Below, piece after piece: positions 20,801 to 55,427 of a stretch of 64,000 nucleotides of DNA. Both the position numbers and the translations under genes were made by a program. Under the pieces are notes generated by a model that was not told where the DNA came from, made no database searches, and saw only the letters and a list, made by a program, of their open reading frames with translations. Source of the DNA: Massilia frigida. GTDB lineage: Bacteria > Pseudomonadota > Gammaproteobacteria > Burkholderiales > Burkholderiaceae_D. The stretch's first letter is position 1, and every line of letters begins with the position of its first letter. Location: assembly GCF_011682175.1 (NCBI RefSeq), contig NZ_WHJG01000021.1, forward strand, positions 61,603 to 125,602, written 5' to 3'.

Positions 20801-21269
20801 CATCGAGCCTGGCTGACGTCATGCCGGCGTGTTCCAGCGCGCCGCTGGCCTCTTCCAGGAACAGGCGCTGTTGCGGGTCGATCAGTTGCGCTTCCTTAGC
20901 GGAGATGTTGAAGAACGCACAGTCGAATTCATCGATGCCGTCGACCAGGCCGCCGCGCTGGCAGAAATCCTTGCCGCGCGTCTGAGGATCGGCCTCGTAC
21001 AGCTGCGCGAGGTCCCAGCGCGACGGCGGGATCGGTCCCACGCTGGAAACGCCACTGCGCAGGTTTTGCCAGTACGCTTCGGCGTCGTTCGCGCCGGGGA
21101 AGCGGCCCGACATGCCGATGATGGCCACCGGCTGGCGCCCCGCCGGTGCCGGTGCCGGAGCCGTGGCGGAGGCGGAGGCGTGCACGTTGCCGATCAGGTT
21201 CATGGCCTGCGCGGCGCTCAGTTCCTTGCGCGCCACCATGCGCAGGACGGTTTCTTTAAATGTAGTCAT
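5559..21269 (-). CDS. Trans-AT polyketide synthase, modules 8-11 with TE and C-terminal donor ACP
   Basis: 5236 aa from ATG 21269, preceded by a GAGGCAG-like ribosome site and 7 bases after the previous PKS stop. In-frame codons further upstream lie inside that gene and are not protein-like. Active-site Cys of the four KSs are 216, 1885, 2938 and 3700. Domain order: KS(47-)-DH(His625)-KR(about 1057)-cMT(SAM loop 1421)-ACP(Ser1661); KS-KR(about 2429)-ACP(Ser2700); KS-ACP(Ser3378)-ACP(Ser3473); KS-DH(His4100)-KR(about 4564)-ACP(Ser4840)-TE(Ser4975, His5123)-ACP(Ser5183). No AT domain occurs, so malonyl must come from the free AT. The N-terminal 30 residues look like a helical docking segment for the upstream PKS. 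The final ACP after the TE matches beta-branching donor ACPs. Confidence 0.97.
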   Translation of the reverse strand: MTTFKETVLRMVARKELSAAQAMNLIGNVHASASATAPAPAPAGRQPVAIIGMSGRFPGANDAEAYWQNLRSGVSSVGPIPPSRWDLAQLYEADPQTRGKDFCQRGGLVDGIDEFDCAFFNISAKEAQLIDPQQRLFLEEASGALEHAGMTSARLDGVRCGVFAGVAGGDFIHQISDEGIKPDAYAFMGNASSILAARISYHLNLKGPSVAIDTACSSSLVAIHLACESLALGTSDLALAGGVCVLNTPNFYMAGSKAGMLSKKGACSTFDRSADGFVPAEGVGVIVLKPLDLALADGDNILCVIEGSAINQDGRTNGITAPSAPSQTALALEVYEKFGIDPATIGYVEAHGTGTALGDPIEIEALTAAFRKFTAARGFCAIGSSKTNIGHAMSASGMAGMIKVLKALEAAELPPSLNFEHENPAIGFAATPFHVNTTLAPWPTTAGAPRRAAISSFGFSGTNAHLVIAQAPARARAEARHQTLPFVVSAKTRTALEHNCLALARWLEQRPEAPLDSVSWTLLTGRDHHAHRVVLHAATRAALIDLLRAPIGGTDAALPRADEQFGTQTPPRIGLPTYCFERRKHALGVSTKPKLTSAPHPLLDHAGADGFHSLWDASLPFVRDHRVLGRHIVPGACFLELALAATGARALADVVLRSPLHIDAQAAGVELRLQPDGAFSILGAGVTVASGRTVAASGAPGAALDLDKWLNGAGVDVDALLARFDSAGVVLGPYCRGLQRLWLGEGEALAQLQLAPGEARSIGYYTLHPTLVDGAFQAAMALLAQTSQAVLVPASIGAVAVHSPLPAICYAHVRLTGARSFEMTLVDEAGAVLASLTQFGVAELHPAPAPQRSGEPALRYYRPEWIAAPAPAGDATVPGLTLLVRAPDVIFDAAPAGQLLDVVLGEHSMSVGPGQWQVDATLPAAFAQLVAQLKPIERVIFLGGRADPQRDLVGLLHLLQALPQDGARALPVVVCAPPQGAALLGFAQTVSREEPHLRVCAMESDDPGAAWNEAPATQAGEVLAVRAGQRYRRTLIEHVPAAHAASRLRRGGVYLIAGGAGGIGLVLARYLASQYDARVVLVGRRALTLALPEAIVYRQADITDAEALAAIVADTRARCGAINGVFHAAMVLRDVRMKNMDAATLRAVLAPKLAGSTNLALLFAGQALDFMAFFSSANSFFGNAGQANYAAASMAQDAIALDLRERASFPVRGVNWGFWGDVGAVATPLHRQRALEHGIGAIGVEEGLAALEACLSSDQPQLMPMKVDPATLARMGLLVPTGDDDIAAAFAAVENHGRAALRRFFGPDGRLNLKVAPKYARLGAALEAMAAKPVEAHGGPITGWGAPFATLIDQCLAHYPAVLAGEKNPAEVLFPGGSTELVAPLYRDNPIVDRYNGRVVEALLSRVREILAQRERVRIFEVGAGTGGTTRAVLAALAADAGRVDFVFSDLSAGLVHKAKTELGPQYPFARFTTYDVERAPSTQGIDENSFDLALASNVLHATRNIGSSLRNVRSLLREGGELLLNESIQVFDFSTLTFGLTDGWWLYDDVAARLPHSPLLDEARWRAALAECFGRVELARAEPDAPQAVFIATARAPESRLAPAPVAVSAPVQPVAAVAPASADVAQFERVIARHLAAVLCVGAADIDPERRFSELGVDSISGLDLVKRVNASCATDLTVTVLYDYSNVKQLARHIAAAAPAAIVPASAEPARASAAIAVVGLAGRFPGARNADAFWRDLRDGVCRTGEVPAERWDVNSYYDADPSKPGKSPCKWGGFLDDIDKFDPAFFHMSGAEAEFTDPQQRLFIEEAWHALEDAGYSPSWLDDRRCGVFVGAGAGDYIHQMDPQNLQPQAFLGNGVSMLAARISYFLNLRGPALSVDTACSSSLLAVHLACQSIRSGECDMALAGGVFVSTTPSFHHLTGRLGMLTPNGLCRAFDDGADGFVPGEAVGAVVLRPLDAALRDGDYIYGVIAASGANQDGHSNGITAPSARSQAELETEVYQRAGIDPRSIGYVEAHGTGTRVGDPLEIEGLTRAFRHSTQDRQFCAIGSAKTNIGHAGPAAGIAGLIKVLLAMRHGEIPPSLHFERANGAIDFANSPFFVATARQAWPAAPLRAAVSAFGLSGTNVHVVIEQAPARAPLPARSSDASLLVVSAMSESALREQVEQMQAWLAGEGQRHDPHDIAYTLGACRKHHAHRAVLGAPANHALAARYLAGEQLDWESLYPAAAHRRVPLPGYPFSRERYWVDSAPATKPAALERVHVFGRRWIAQEGTPAAPPASLCLIGGSDADLTRLGALLAVPVGRDWHSASAIAMMPGCFDRLDTYLEVARAAPQARRVLVLHRDGEHAAVASAALHHSLRTVHPHMLWQTLEVDGDALAAIARELQTGVDGAELRHVDGARSLHAVVPMTLPRGEAPLRRDGVWWITGGAGRIGMQVARWLVDQCNARVIVTSRHAPPETPGRNIEFIGADVTDRAAMQQVFDAIRLRHGAVHGIVHAAGAIEPALLTDKSALGAVLAPKIEGARILDELTRDTPLDAFVMFSSLSALIGDFGQCDYASANRYLESFAEWRALRRPGRSVAIHWPLWADGGMGLAGSDQERYVASSGFDLLRSDSALRLLGQALAPGAPVLAVACGDIGRIEAALAPRQAAAMPALQVDAGIDALEQIVLQCTARIVRLPAEKLTRASRFSEVGLDSLNMKDLASALGQELGVPILPTAFFQHQSVAALAAHLEPSWAAARTAATPPAQPALEPAPAAKRAAGKPEPVAVVGISGCFPQSADIAALWEHLAAGDDCVTEVPAQRWDWRAYHASTGRAHDKSVSRWGGFMPDIGHFDSAFFGMSPREAVFMDPQHRLFLQHAWSALEDAGIRPSTLAGQAVGVWAGAQPNEYMRLIGDAGEARAQAALGNTQTMLANRVSYWFDLRGPSQTVDTACSSSLVAVHRAVQSLQQGECELALAGAVSAILSPDTYVLASQLGMLSADGRCKTFDSAANGYVKGEGVGVLVLKTLARAQADGDHVYGIIRASAEGHGGKASSLTAPNPQAQAELVFSAWKRAGVPIDSVSYVEAHGTGTELGDPLEVEALTTAFHALAREQGVTLAPGACGLGSIKSNIGHLEPAAGVAGMIKVLMAMRHRRLPATLHVKQVNPYLKLDGSPFRLMTEGSDWSGTVLRAGVSAFGFGGSNAHVALESVPPVPVEAGADFAAAVPLSAKTAAALRATVVRLCEHLEKAPVRWRDLVFTLQNGREQFEHRITLQASSTMDLLNQCRAWLGGAGLAAHADLPPISHGRRISLPTYPFERKHVWFDQGHQRPSVPAAETAAPVETIAISAAPAAAVPAGPGPLEEVRAILAELLYLEPQEIAGDARFVDLGLDSILSVEFAKKLQDRFSIDLRASRLYDHSSVAELAAHIGIPGVPDPQPVTPVPPPAPAPAVPSRSLDDIRAMLAELLYLERDDIADDAPFVELGLDSILAVEFAKKLQDRFSIDLRATRLYDYSRLSELAGWVDSMTAAAPLPAAAAPQVAAVPTPEVRPTDIAIVGMAGRFPGADNLDAFWRNLAAGVDSVTDVPRERWSVDELYPHKTYCRKGGFIDGVDQFDPLFFKISPQEAEWMDPQQRLFLEQAWLALEDAGMPDSALSGMRCAVFAGAGQGDYFRLMDPDSEAGAQFGMGNVSSILAARLAYFLNLKGPAVSLDTACSSSLVATHLAAQALVNGECDLALAGGVSLMITPQMHLLTCQTRMLSPEGHCKTFDTGANGFVPGEGVGVVVLKRLGDALAQGDRVYAVIRGSGINQDGRTNGMTAPSALSQTALAMSVYERYGIDPSTITCAEAHGTGTQLGDPIEVDALTDAFRNYTANRQFCAIGSVKTNIGHLLPASGVAGLIKSVLMLRARKLAPTLHCQNENEKIDFATSPFYVNQVLRDWVPPAGVARRVAVSSFGFSGTNAHLVLEEWPVPPATPTPAGPLSFVVSARTPQALRRSCAALADWLEDGGSDVALADTAHTLAQRRTRHTHQRVVNAADRAALIVALRASGAASDTMLAPGAGQVVSLPAYPFERRRFWVPEKAVHPLIDSLEHSFSTATARKQFSAHHELLAQHVIAGTPTLPGATYVEIALACAARLLTPGARIIALRKVVWTRPFVAPAEATNMRFRPDADDIVFDSEYCRGRVVVIDRPAARRIDLQLDHAEEFSGEAVYAAFHSLGLEYGGALRGITSLRRDRQRVIARLEVPADFARYTLDPRVLDAALQTPIGFALGQDSAADAMLPYLLDSLIQHGPLVPGCLAIATLRQGEAPSFDIAIVTPEGELLVEISGFSSLPPRRDAGADAASYFGPQWRAAAAPPARAATAGHTLVLHAGIELGLGAHLAGAGPVTEVLLGSSWRPGAEGVSPLEIDHRSLSHWSQLAAALPDLGRVVFMAGLAGEPLTEGVALDQFQDMATLSLVRFVRAWVLAERMLPELVVLTNGIYRVLDGDAIMPQAAALAGLAGVLGKEFPAVGVAHLDLPGQDGPTGAAVAALVNEAAPGSAAWRAGQYYAQHLDPLALKAAGQPAFRRAGVYVIVGGGGGIGGALARHLAQVHQARIALVGRRPADAAIDASIAAITAAGGEAIYLRADLGDLAALEQARDAALARWGVVHGVIHSALALQDQTLARLDDDAFSATLRAKGRGTCMLAQAFDAVALDWLLVFSSTISFTRNAGQASYTAASTLQDATAAALALRRRWPVKIINWGFWGDVGVVATDRHRALARRHGVGSVTLADAVEAIERIVASHQQQVAVIRLLAPQPEAAPAPAVAPPAQAALGGADLDAVRAVVAGVLRTLDDELDNDAPFDVYGVDSLVAIDILHKLEPRFGALPATLLHRYNSIALLAAELSARGARAPAAPRQAPASSIAINGAGAGPRSFWVHSVLGETDWVTRLGVHLPASWPLHALRAPACDSGETPFATLEAMASAYLAEVRRIQPRGPYILGGYSFGGAVAFEMGRQLVQAGEQVRALILLDAFAPGSAALASLRAASWDGFLNTVVGALLERTRDVRLSERELAALTAPLLATANQCAPLLDHYNPEPCAMHTIMIRNRHSFIGPDSPLGLAAVKIDDDQPDHGWSTWLGEAPQIAAIDTDHFCLGLEPAIGAVAQQVIGFIEPQAQAVFSKVREHVRRILPHVDGARITMGASLHELGANSLDRVEVAICTMEDLQLTFAPTELAGVQDIASLVEVFLIHLRRRAGAVLVEGQA
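5850..6580 (-). other. Thioesterase domain releasing the chain
   Basis: Alpha/beta-hydrolase type I TE at residues about 4897-5140, with nucleophile elbow GGYSFGGAVA (Ser4975) and catalytic His5123 in DTDHFCLG. It follows the last elongation ACP, so it should release the product by hydrolysis or cyclisation; sequence alone does not say which. Confidence 0.9.
6581..10661 (-). other. PKS module 11: KS-DH-KR-ACP (final extension)
   Basis: KS Cys3700 with intact His motifs. DH has HVIAGTPTLP (His4100) and LDAALQ. KR has GGGGGIG and AGQASYTAAS. ACP Ser4840 (YGVDSLVAID). An alpha,beta-unsaturated end is expected before release. Confidence 0.9.
10662..12962 (-). other. PKS module 10: KS-ACP-ACP, predicted beta-branching module
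   Basis: KS Cys2938 with EAHGTGT and SNIGH. No reductive domain follows, so a beta-keto group is left, which is the substrate a beta-branching HMGS needs. Two near-identical ACPs follow (Ser3378 and Ser3473). Both read GLDSIL with VEFAKKL after the Ser, resembling the flag motif of beta-branching ACPs but with Phe at the Trp position. Confidence 0.88.
10749..11267 (-). repeat. Tandem duplicated ACP domains in module 10
   Basis: Two ACP-coding stretches around 11138 and 10853, about 285 bases apart, are nearly identical in protein and in DNA over roughly 100 bases around the Ser codon. They share LGLDSIL, VEFAKKLQDRFSIDLRA and RLYD. This looks like a duplication kept similar by recent origin or gene conversion. 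Doublet ACPs are common at beta-branching steps, where they are thought to raise flux. Confidence 0.9.
12963..16121 (-). other. PKS module 9: KS-KR-ACP
   Basis: KS Cys1885 with the His motifs intact. KR has GGAGRIG and FGQCDYASAN with the catalytic Tyr. ACP Ser2700 (VGLDSLNM). No DH, so a beta-hydroxyl is expected. Confidence 0.9.
16122..21269 (-). other. PKS module 8: KS-DH-KR-cMT-ACP
   Basis: KS with DTACSSS (Cys216), EAHGTGT and NIGH. DH has HRVLGRHIVP (His625) and VDGAFQ, so both catalytic motifs are intact. KR has GGAGGIG plus FSSANS and QANYAAAS. The methyltransferase has EVGAGTGGTT at 1421, a C-methyltransferase type. ACP Ser1661. Expected product of the step: an alpha-methyl, alpha,beta-unsaturated unit. 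Confidence 0.9.
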
Positions 21270-21276
21270 GTCTGCC

Positions 21277-46872
<25,596 letters not shown>

Positions 46873-46884
46873 GGAAAATGCTTT

Positions 46885-50813
<3,929 letters not shown>

Positions 50814-50817
<4 letters not shown>

Positions 50818-50918
50818 CCGCCCATCCCTTGCGGAGCGGCGCGCAGCTTGATGGCGGCACCTGCTCGAACAAGCCATTCATTCCTCGTTTCGACGTTCAC
50901 GATTTCCTCCAAGTGCAT
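50814..50918 (-). CDS. 34-aa open frame coupled to the NRPS; possible docking remnant
   Basis: ATG 50918 has the strongest ribosome site in the operon (AAGGGGA five bases upstream) and ends in TGA at 50814, overlapping the NRPS GTG by GTGA. The peptide begins MHLEEIVNVETRNEW and ends with AIKLRAAPQGMGG. The C-terminal half faintly recalls the hairpin of TubC-type N-terminal docking domains (pattern GDxLRxRAPxG), but it is only half as long as such a domain. Alternatives: a translational leader for the NRPS, or the real NRPS N-terminus joined by a frameshift (one base change would fuse them). I do not assign a function. Confidence 0.55.
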
Positions 50919-51099
50919 GCAATCCCCTTGAGTTAATGTGTTCTCATCCATGTTCCGATACGGGTGGCGTGCGTCGCCGTAGTGATGCGCCTTGTCAACG
51001 ACTCCTAAGCGGACTATGGCTCAAAAAACAAGTTACGTAAACAACAATTAAGATGATTAAACAACCCTGGCTGCGCAGCGGCGCCGTGGACTGCCCCGC
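50919..51099 (-). promoter_or_regulatory. Gap upstream of the biosynthetic operon (candidate promoter region)
   Basis: 181 bases between the UbiB-like kinase stop and the mini-ORF start. Both flanking genes read leftward, so the operon may be read from here or by read-through. A low-GC block at about 51015-51060 contains the 8-base palindrome TTACGTAA. A perfect TTGACA (minus strand, 50998-50993) has no convincing -10 at normal spacing. The 10-base palindrome GCTGCGCAGC lies at 51070-51079. No confident promoter or terminator call. Confidence 0.35.
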
Positions 51100-52860
51100 T
51101 CACCTGCCCGGCCCTCTCAGGGCGGCGCGCAGGCGCGACCCGCAATACATCAGCAGCGCCAGCGCGGCCAGGGTAAAAGCGCGGTTCTCATGGACGACGT
51201 CGGGAATGACATCGATCAGGTGCGCCATCGTCGCGTTGCCCGCGTATTCGAATTCGTATTCGATCACGCCAAAGGCGAACAGGACGGCGGCCGTGATGAC
51301 TTGCGCAGTACGGGTTACCAGACCGACTATTTTGTCGACAAAGTATTCGCCCCTGGACATCTGGGCGCGCAAACGGAACATCTTGCTTCCCATTTCTTCA
51401 AGCTGCATTTGCGCTTCCGCGCTGGCGGCGTGCATTTTTTCCACCAGGGTGAGCACGCCGCGTTCGCACAGATGGCCGACGGCGCGCTTTTGGGCGCCCT
51501 TGAAGTATGTCGACACGAGTTTCATGTAATTGACCTCGGGCAGCAGCGCCGCCAGCGAGGCATCGAGCGTGGCCCAGGTGCGGCTGATCTTCATGAACGA
51601 CCAGCTCAGCACGATCTGGTTTTCGATCAGCACATTGCCCGCTTCGAGTCCCATATTGCCGATCGACTTTTCGTAGTAGGGCAACTCGGAATGTTCGGCC
51701 CGTTCGGACCAGGCCTGGTAGGTCCGCACCACTTTCGCCTTGACCGCTTCGATATCGATCGGCGGCAACCGGTCCGACAGCAGGAACAGATAGTCGACAG
51801 CCATCGGAAAATCTTGCTCGCCGACGCCCTTCATCGACATCTTGTAATACTCCAGCAAGGTGGCGTCATTGGTGCCGGCACTGCCGAAGTCGATCAACGC
51901 CAGGCGGCTGTCGCGCAAGAGCAGGATGTTGCCCGGATGCAGGTCGCCGTGGAACAGGTTGTCCTCGAATAACTGGCGAAAAAAGGTCAGGAACAGCTTT
52001 TCTCCGACCTTGCCCGCGTCGACATGATTCTCCCGGCACCACAGGTTCAGGGCTTCCGGGTCCTCGCGGCCCATTTCCAGAAAGCTCGACATCAGCACGC
52101 CCGGCACCCATTCGAGCACCAGCAAGCGGCGCGTGCTGCAATCGAACACCTGGGGCACGTACACCTTGTGCGCGCGCAGCGACTTGCGCAGGCGCAGGGT
52201 ATTCGAGGCTTCGTAGCGGTAATCGACTTCTTCACGGAAGATCTGGGTGGTTTCCCAGAGCATTTCATCCCAGGTGAAAAAGCCCATGCCCGGCATGTAG
52301 CGCATGGATTTAAGCAGGATGCGCAACAGGAACAGGTCACGCGCAAAGCGCTTGTCGATGCCCGGACGCTGCACCTTCACCGCCACGCTCTGGCCGGTCG
52401 AGCGCAAGGTGGCGCGGTGCACCTGGCAGATCGAGGCGGCGGCCACGGGATGCTCGTCGAAATGGCTGAACACCACTTCCAGCGGCTGCCCGAGCTCGTC
52501 TTCAATGCAGCGGCGCGCGATGGCAAAGGGGAAGCCGACAGCCGCATATTGCAAGCGCGACAGTTCGCGGCTGAATTCCGGGCTGAGCAAGTCGGTGCGC
52601 AGCGACAGCAGCTGGCCGGTCTTGACCCACAGCCCGCCCATGTCCTCGATGATCGAGCGGATTTCCACCGCCATGGCCAAACCCAGCGGGCGGCCGCGCA
52701 CGCGGTACAGAATGAGGCTGCAAATCCACCCGAGCAGGCGCGCCACCAGGCCCAGCGTCCTGGCGAGCGAGGCTGTTTCAAGGGGCCGCACCTCCACTGG
52801 CGCCTGTTGCCCGCGCGACAGCAGCGTCGATGGGATCAGGCGCGGGTCCAGCGTTTTCAA
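51100..52860 (-). CDS. UbiB/ABC1/AarF-family atypical kinase, catalytically complete
   Basis: 586 aa from TTG 52860, chosen because it overlaps the upstream stop as TTGA and the family N-terminal region starts just after. The next in-frame ATG (codon 64 from here) would cut into the family N-terminal region just before the KxGQ motif. Visible family motifs: KTGQLLSLRTDLLSPEF (from residue 80, the KxGQ extension), AAASICQVHRA (Ala-rich loop), VAVKVQRPG (nucleotide-binding Lys), HGDLHPGN (304-311, catalytic loop) and IDFGS (near 324, metal-binding DFG). Two hydrophobic segments end the protein, as in membrane-bound UbiB/COQ8. These proteins support ubiquinone biosynthesis or lipid homeostasis; the substrate here is unknown. 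It is paired with a degenerate paralogue and lies directly upstream of the polyketide operon. Confidence 0.88.
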   Translation of the reverse strand: MKTLDPRLIPSTLLSRGQQAPVEVRPLETASLARTLGLVARLLGWICSLILYRVRGRPLGLAMAVEIRSIIEDMGGLWVKTGQLLSLRTDLLSPEFSRELSRLQYAAVGFPFAIARRCIEDELGQPLEVVFSHFDEHPVAAASICQVHRATLRSTGQSVAVKVQRPGIDKRFARDLFLLRILLKSMRYMPGMGFFTWDEMLWETTQIFREEVDYRYEASNTLRLRKSLRAHKVYVPQVFDCSTRRLLVLEWVPGVLMSSFLEMGREDPEALNLWCRENHVDAGKVGEKLFLTFFRQLFEDNLFHGDLHPGNILLLRDSRLALIDFGSAGTNDATLLEYYKMSMKGVGEQDFPMAVDYLFLLSDRLPPIDIEAVKAKVVRTYQAWSERAEHSELPYYEKSIGNMGLEAGNVLIENQIVLSWSFMKISRTWATLDASLAALLPEVNYMKLVSTYFKGAQKRAVGHLCERGVLTLVEKMHAASAEAQMQLEEMGSKMFRLRAQMSRGEYFVDKIVGLVTRTAQVITAAVLFAFGVIEYEFEYAGNATMAHLIDVIPDVVHENRAFTLAALALLMYCGSRLRAALRGPGR

Positions 52861-54707
52861 GCGGCGCCCCGGACTACACGGTCTTCCTGTTCGAGGCGGC
52901 GGCGAATGCTGCGTATGGTGCTGTAGACCAGCATGGCGCCGGCGATCACCGCAATCCATGTGCCGACCGGGAAATGTTCGACGTTCTGCGCATGCGCGGC
53001 GGCAACCGTATGGCGCAGCGGCGCGACCACGCTGGCGTGATGCTGGTGCAGGTAGATCCAGACCGCATACACGCCGCCGGTCAGCACGGCGCGGCCAACC
53101 CACTTGGCCAGGGTTGCCCCGACATAAGCCAGTTTGCCCGTGCTCGCGCGGAAGTTTTGCGCTTTTTTCCGCACCGATGCCGTTTCAAAGCGCACCAGTT
53201 CGCTGATCGGACCGACGATGCCGGCCACGGCCTTCCTGACGCCGCCGGCGAATACCGAGCGCATCTGGCGCGCCGCCGCCTTCTTGGCGAAGCGTTCCAG
53301 TTCGGTGCGGTGGTTCATGCGCGGGCAGCACTGCGCGACGAGGGCGTCGGCGCTGCCCATGGCGTCCATCAGCTTGAACATTTGCGCGTCCAGCACGATG
53401 CCGTTGCGGTCGAGGATGGCGGAGACGTCGCGGGTCAGGACGAACAAGGACTTTTCCTCGTGGCCGAGGGTGTCGAGCACGGCGCGCGCGGCGTAATTGC
53501 GGACGGTGCGGATCAACTCGGCACGCACGTTCGCCAGGTTACTGGCCGGCAGCGAATCGCACAGCAGGAACAGCATGTCGGCGAACTTGTCGTACGCCTC
53601 GTTGGCCAAGGCGGCCATGGCCAGGTTGAAGATGGTGAGGAAACGCTTGTCGACCGAGGCGCTGGCGTCGCAACTGAGGATGGCGAAGCGGCTGTTGCGC
53701 AGTAACAGAATATTCGACGGCACCATGTTCTGGTTGAAAAAGTCGTCTTCGCAGATTTGCCGCAGCAAGGAATGGTAGACGCGGCGGCCGGCCACATCGA
53801 GCTCGATGCCGTTCATGCGCAACCAGCCCTGTGCGGCCTGCGGGTCGCGTGCGTGCAGATCGATCAGCTCTTGCACGCTGGGCGCCGCAATATGTTCGTG
53901 GACGAGGATGTGCTTGCTGGTATAGGCGCGGAACAGGCGCGGCACATACACCTTGTGTTCGCGCAGCGTGCTGCGCATGCGGCGCCGCGCCGACGCTTCG
54001 TAGCGCAGGTCCAGCAAGGCCGGCAAGCGCTCGGCGTAGCCGTCGATGATATCGTCGAACAGGGTGCGCCGGGGACCCTTGACGCGGTGCTGCAGCCTGG
54101 CGATGAGCTTGAGTATGCGCAGGTCGCGTTGCAGCCTTGGCGCCAGGTGCGCGCGCTGGATCCGCACCTCGACCTCCACCTCTTCGCGGCGCAGCGTGGC
54201 CCGGTAGGTCTCGGTGTAGTTGCCCACGCGGACAGGCTGCGGGTCGAAGCGGGAAAACAGGGCCGCGAGCGGTGTCCCAAGGTCGCCCAGGACCAGCGCT
54301 TCGATGTCGGCCAACGTCATCGACGGCGCCGGCCGCGCATGCCGTAGCAAGTGCGCGCGCATGGCGGCGGGGAATGGTCCCTGGGGCTGGGCGCTGCGCT
54401 GCAACAGATCGAACCAGAAGCCCTGGTAGAGCGCCAGCCGCAAGCCAATGGCGTCGCCGCTGGCCCCCAGTTGCGCCGGACGCAGCAGGCGCGCCACCCT
54501 GTAGCGCAGCCACAGGCGCAACAGGCCGAAGATCACCGTTCCATGGCTATGCACGGTGTGGGCCGGCGCCGCGCTGGCGCCCAAAGCCGGCGTACTTGAA
54601 GGAAATACCGATGGCAATTTGCCGCTGTCGAGCAGCCATTTCGCCCGTGTCCGCAGTACCGGGCGTGCGGCTGGCGACGGTGCATGGGTGGGCGCTTGCT
54701 GGCTCAT
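52857..54707 (-). CDS. UbiB-like pseudokinase
   Basis: 616 aa from ATG 54707 (an in-frame GTG 12 bases upstream is possible; neither has a clear ribosome site). It shares layout and blocks with the kinase downstream (LREHKVYVPRLF versus LRAHKVYVPQVF, NILLLRNSR versus NILLLRDSR) and also ends with two hydrophobic segments. The catalytic elements are lost: no KxGQ motif, Lys replaced by Arg in VEVRIQRAH, HGDLHPGN replaced by NQNMVPSN (near 325), and DFG replaced by CDAS (near 345). I infer a pseudokinase that may regulate or scaffold the neighbouring active kinase. Annotation as an active UbiB would be wrong by these residues. Confidence 0.82.
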   Translation of the reverse strand: MSQQAPTHAPSPAARPVLRTRAKWLLDSGKLPSVFPSSTPALGASAAPAHTVHSHGTVIFGLLRLWLRYRVARLLRPAQLGASGDAIGLRLALYQGFWFDLLQRSAQPQGPFPAAMRAHLLRHARPAPSMTLADIEALVLGDLGTPLAALFSRFDPQPVRVGNYTETYRATLRREEVEVEVRIQRAHLAPRLQRDLRILKLIARLQHRVKGPRRTLFDDIIDGYAERLPALLDLRYEASARRRMRSTLREHKVYVPRLFRAYTSKHILVHEHIAAPSVQELIDLHARDPQAAQGWLRMNGIELDVAGRRVYHSLLRQICEDDFFNQNMVPSNILLLRNSRFAILSCDASASVDKRFLTIFNLAMAALANEAYDKFADMLFLLCDSLPASNLANVRAELIRTVRNYAARAVLDTLGHEEKSLFVLTRDVSAILDRNGIVLDAQMFKLMDAMGSADALVAQCCPRMNHRTELERFAKKAAARQMRSVFAGGVRKAVAGIVGPISELVRFETASVRKKAQNFRASTGKLAYVGATLAKWVGRAVLTGGVYAVWIYLHQHHASVVAPLRHTVAAAHAQNVEHFPVGTWIAVIAGAMLVYSTIRSIRRRLEQEDRVVRGAA

Positions 54708-54831
54708 AGGACCGATCACGCAGACATGAAAAGGCAGGCCGGCAAGATGCCAGCACTGACGTCAGAGCAAAAAAAGGGGGGATGTGCGGGCGGGCGTCCG
54801 CAAAGCGGCCCCGCCAGACTTCACCGGTGCT

Positions 54832-55137
54832 TTATTTCCGCGTACTCTTCCAGGCTTGCTTTTGCGCTTTGCGCATATTGGCCATCATGTCGTACAGCCA
54901 GCCGTTCTTCTTCTTGCGATTGGACGTTTCGTGGCGCTCGGTGTAGATCACGGCACTGCGCGCCTGGGCCTTGCCGACACGGCGGATCAGTTTTTCGAGC
55001 GGACGCAGCAGCTTGGTGCTTCGTTTCTTGCGTCCCAGGTTGCGCAGATTGGTGGCAACGTAGACGTGGCCGGTCGCCGCATCCTTGCGCAGGATGGTAA
55101 TGCGCCCAACGATAGGATCGAGTTTCAGTTCGGACAT
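54832..55137 (-). CDS. Small basic protein of unknown function
   Basis: 101 aa, ATG 55137 with GGGGGAA just upstream. Strongly basic, with runs of Lys/Arg (GRKKRSTK, NRKKKNG, KAWKSTRK-like end). It begins MSELKLDPIVGRITILRKD. I do not recognise a catalytic motif or signal peptide. It sits 14 bases after the preceding small gene and 124 bases before the pseudokinase, in the same direction, which suggests one transcription unit. Possible roles are nucleic acid or granule binding, or acting as a partner of the kinases; none is shown by the sequence. Confidence 0.75.
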   Translation of the reverse strand: MSELKLDPIVGRITILRKDAATGHVYVATNLRNLGRKKRSTKLLRPLEKLIRRVGKAQARSAVIYTERHETSNRKKKNGWLYDMMANMRKAQKQAWKSTRK

Positions 55138-55151
55138 GAGATTCCCCCGGC

Positions 55152-55427
55152 TTAGGATTTGAACAGGGCTTTCAAGCCCTTCTCCCGCTTCTCGCGCACC
55201 ACCAGCACGATGGGCTGTGCCGATACGGCGATCTGGCCGCTCTTCTTCAGCTCGTCGAGGACGATGCTGATTCGATTCATTAACTTGCCCTCGCCACGGC
55301 GCAGCCCCTTGACCTGCTTCTTCTTGCGCGTGCCAAGATCGAGGATCAATGGCGCGTCATGTTGGGCTACTTCGGAGGTAATGATGACTGATTCACCTGA
55401 CTCGTCGGAACTTTGAATGGACTTCAT
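55152..55427 (-). CDS. Small basic protein of unknown function
   Basis: 91 aa from ATG 55427, chosen because GAAGGAG lies six bases upstream; the longer frame from 55463 lacks such a site. Acidic and Ser-rich N-terminus, then PLILDLGTRKKKQVKGLRRGEGKL, with a helical middle (MNRISIVLDELKKSG) and a short C-terminal strand (PIVLVVREKR). It resembles short conserved proteins of beta- and gammaproteobacteria with an LDLG-K-RKKxxK-L-RGxGKL pattern, whose function I do not know. First gene of the leftward unit that contains both UbiB-like genes. Confidence 0.75.
   Translation of the reverse strand: MKSIQSSDESGESVIITSEVAQHDAPLILDLGTRKKKQVKGLRRGEGKLMNRISIVLDELKKSGQIAVSAQPIVLVVREKREKGLKALFKS

Noticed and set aside
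50993..50998. Perfect TTGACA as the operon -35 box
   Set aside because: The hexamer at 17-base spacing on the minus strand is GACGCA, not a usable -10; no other spacing improves it.
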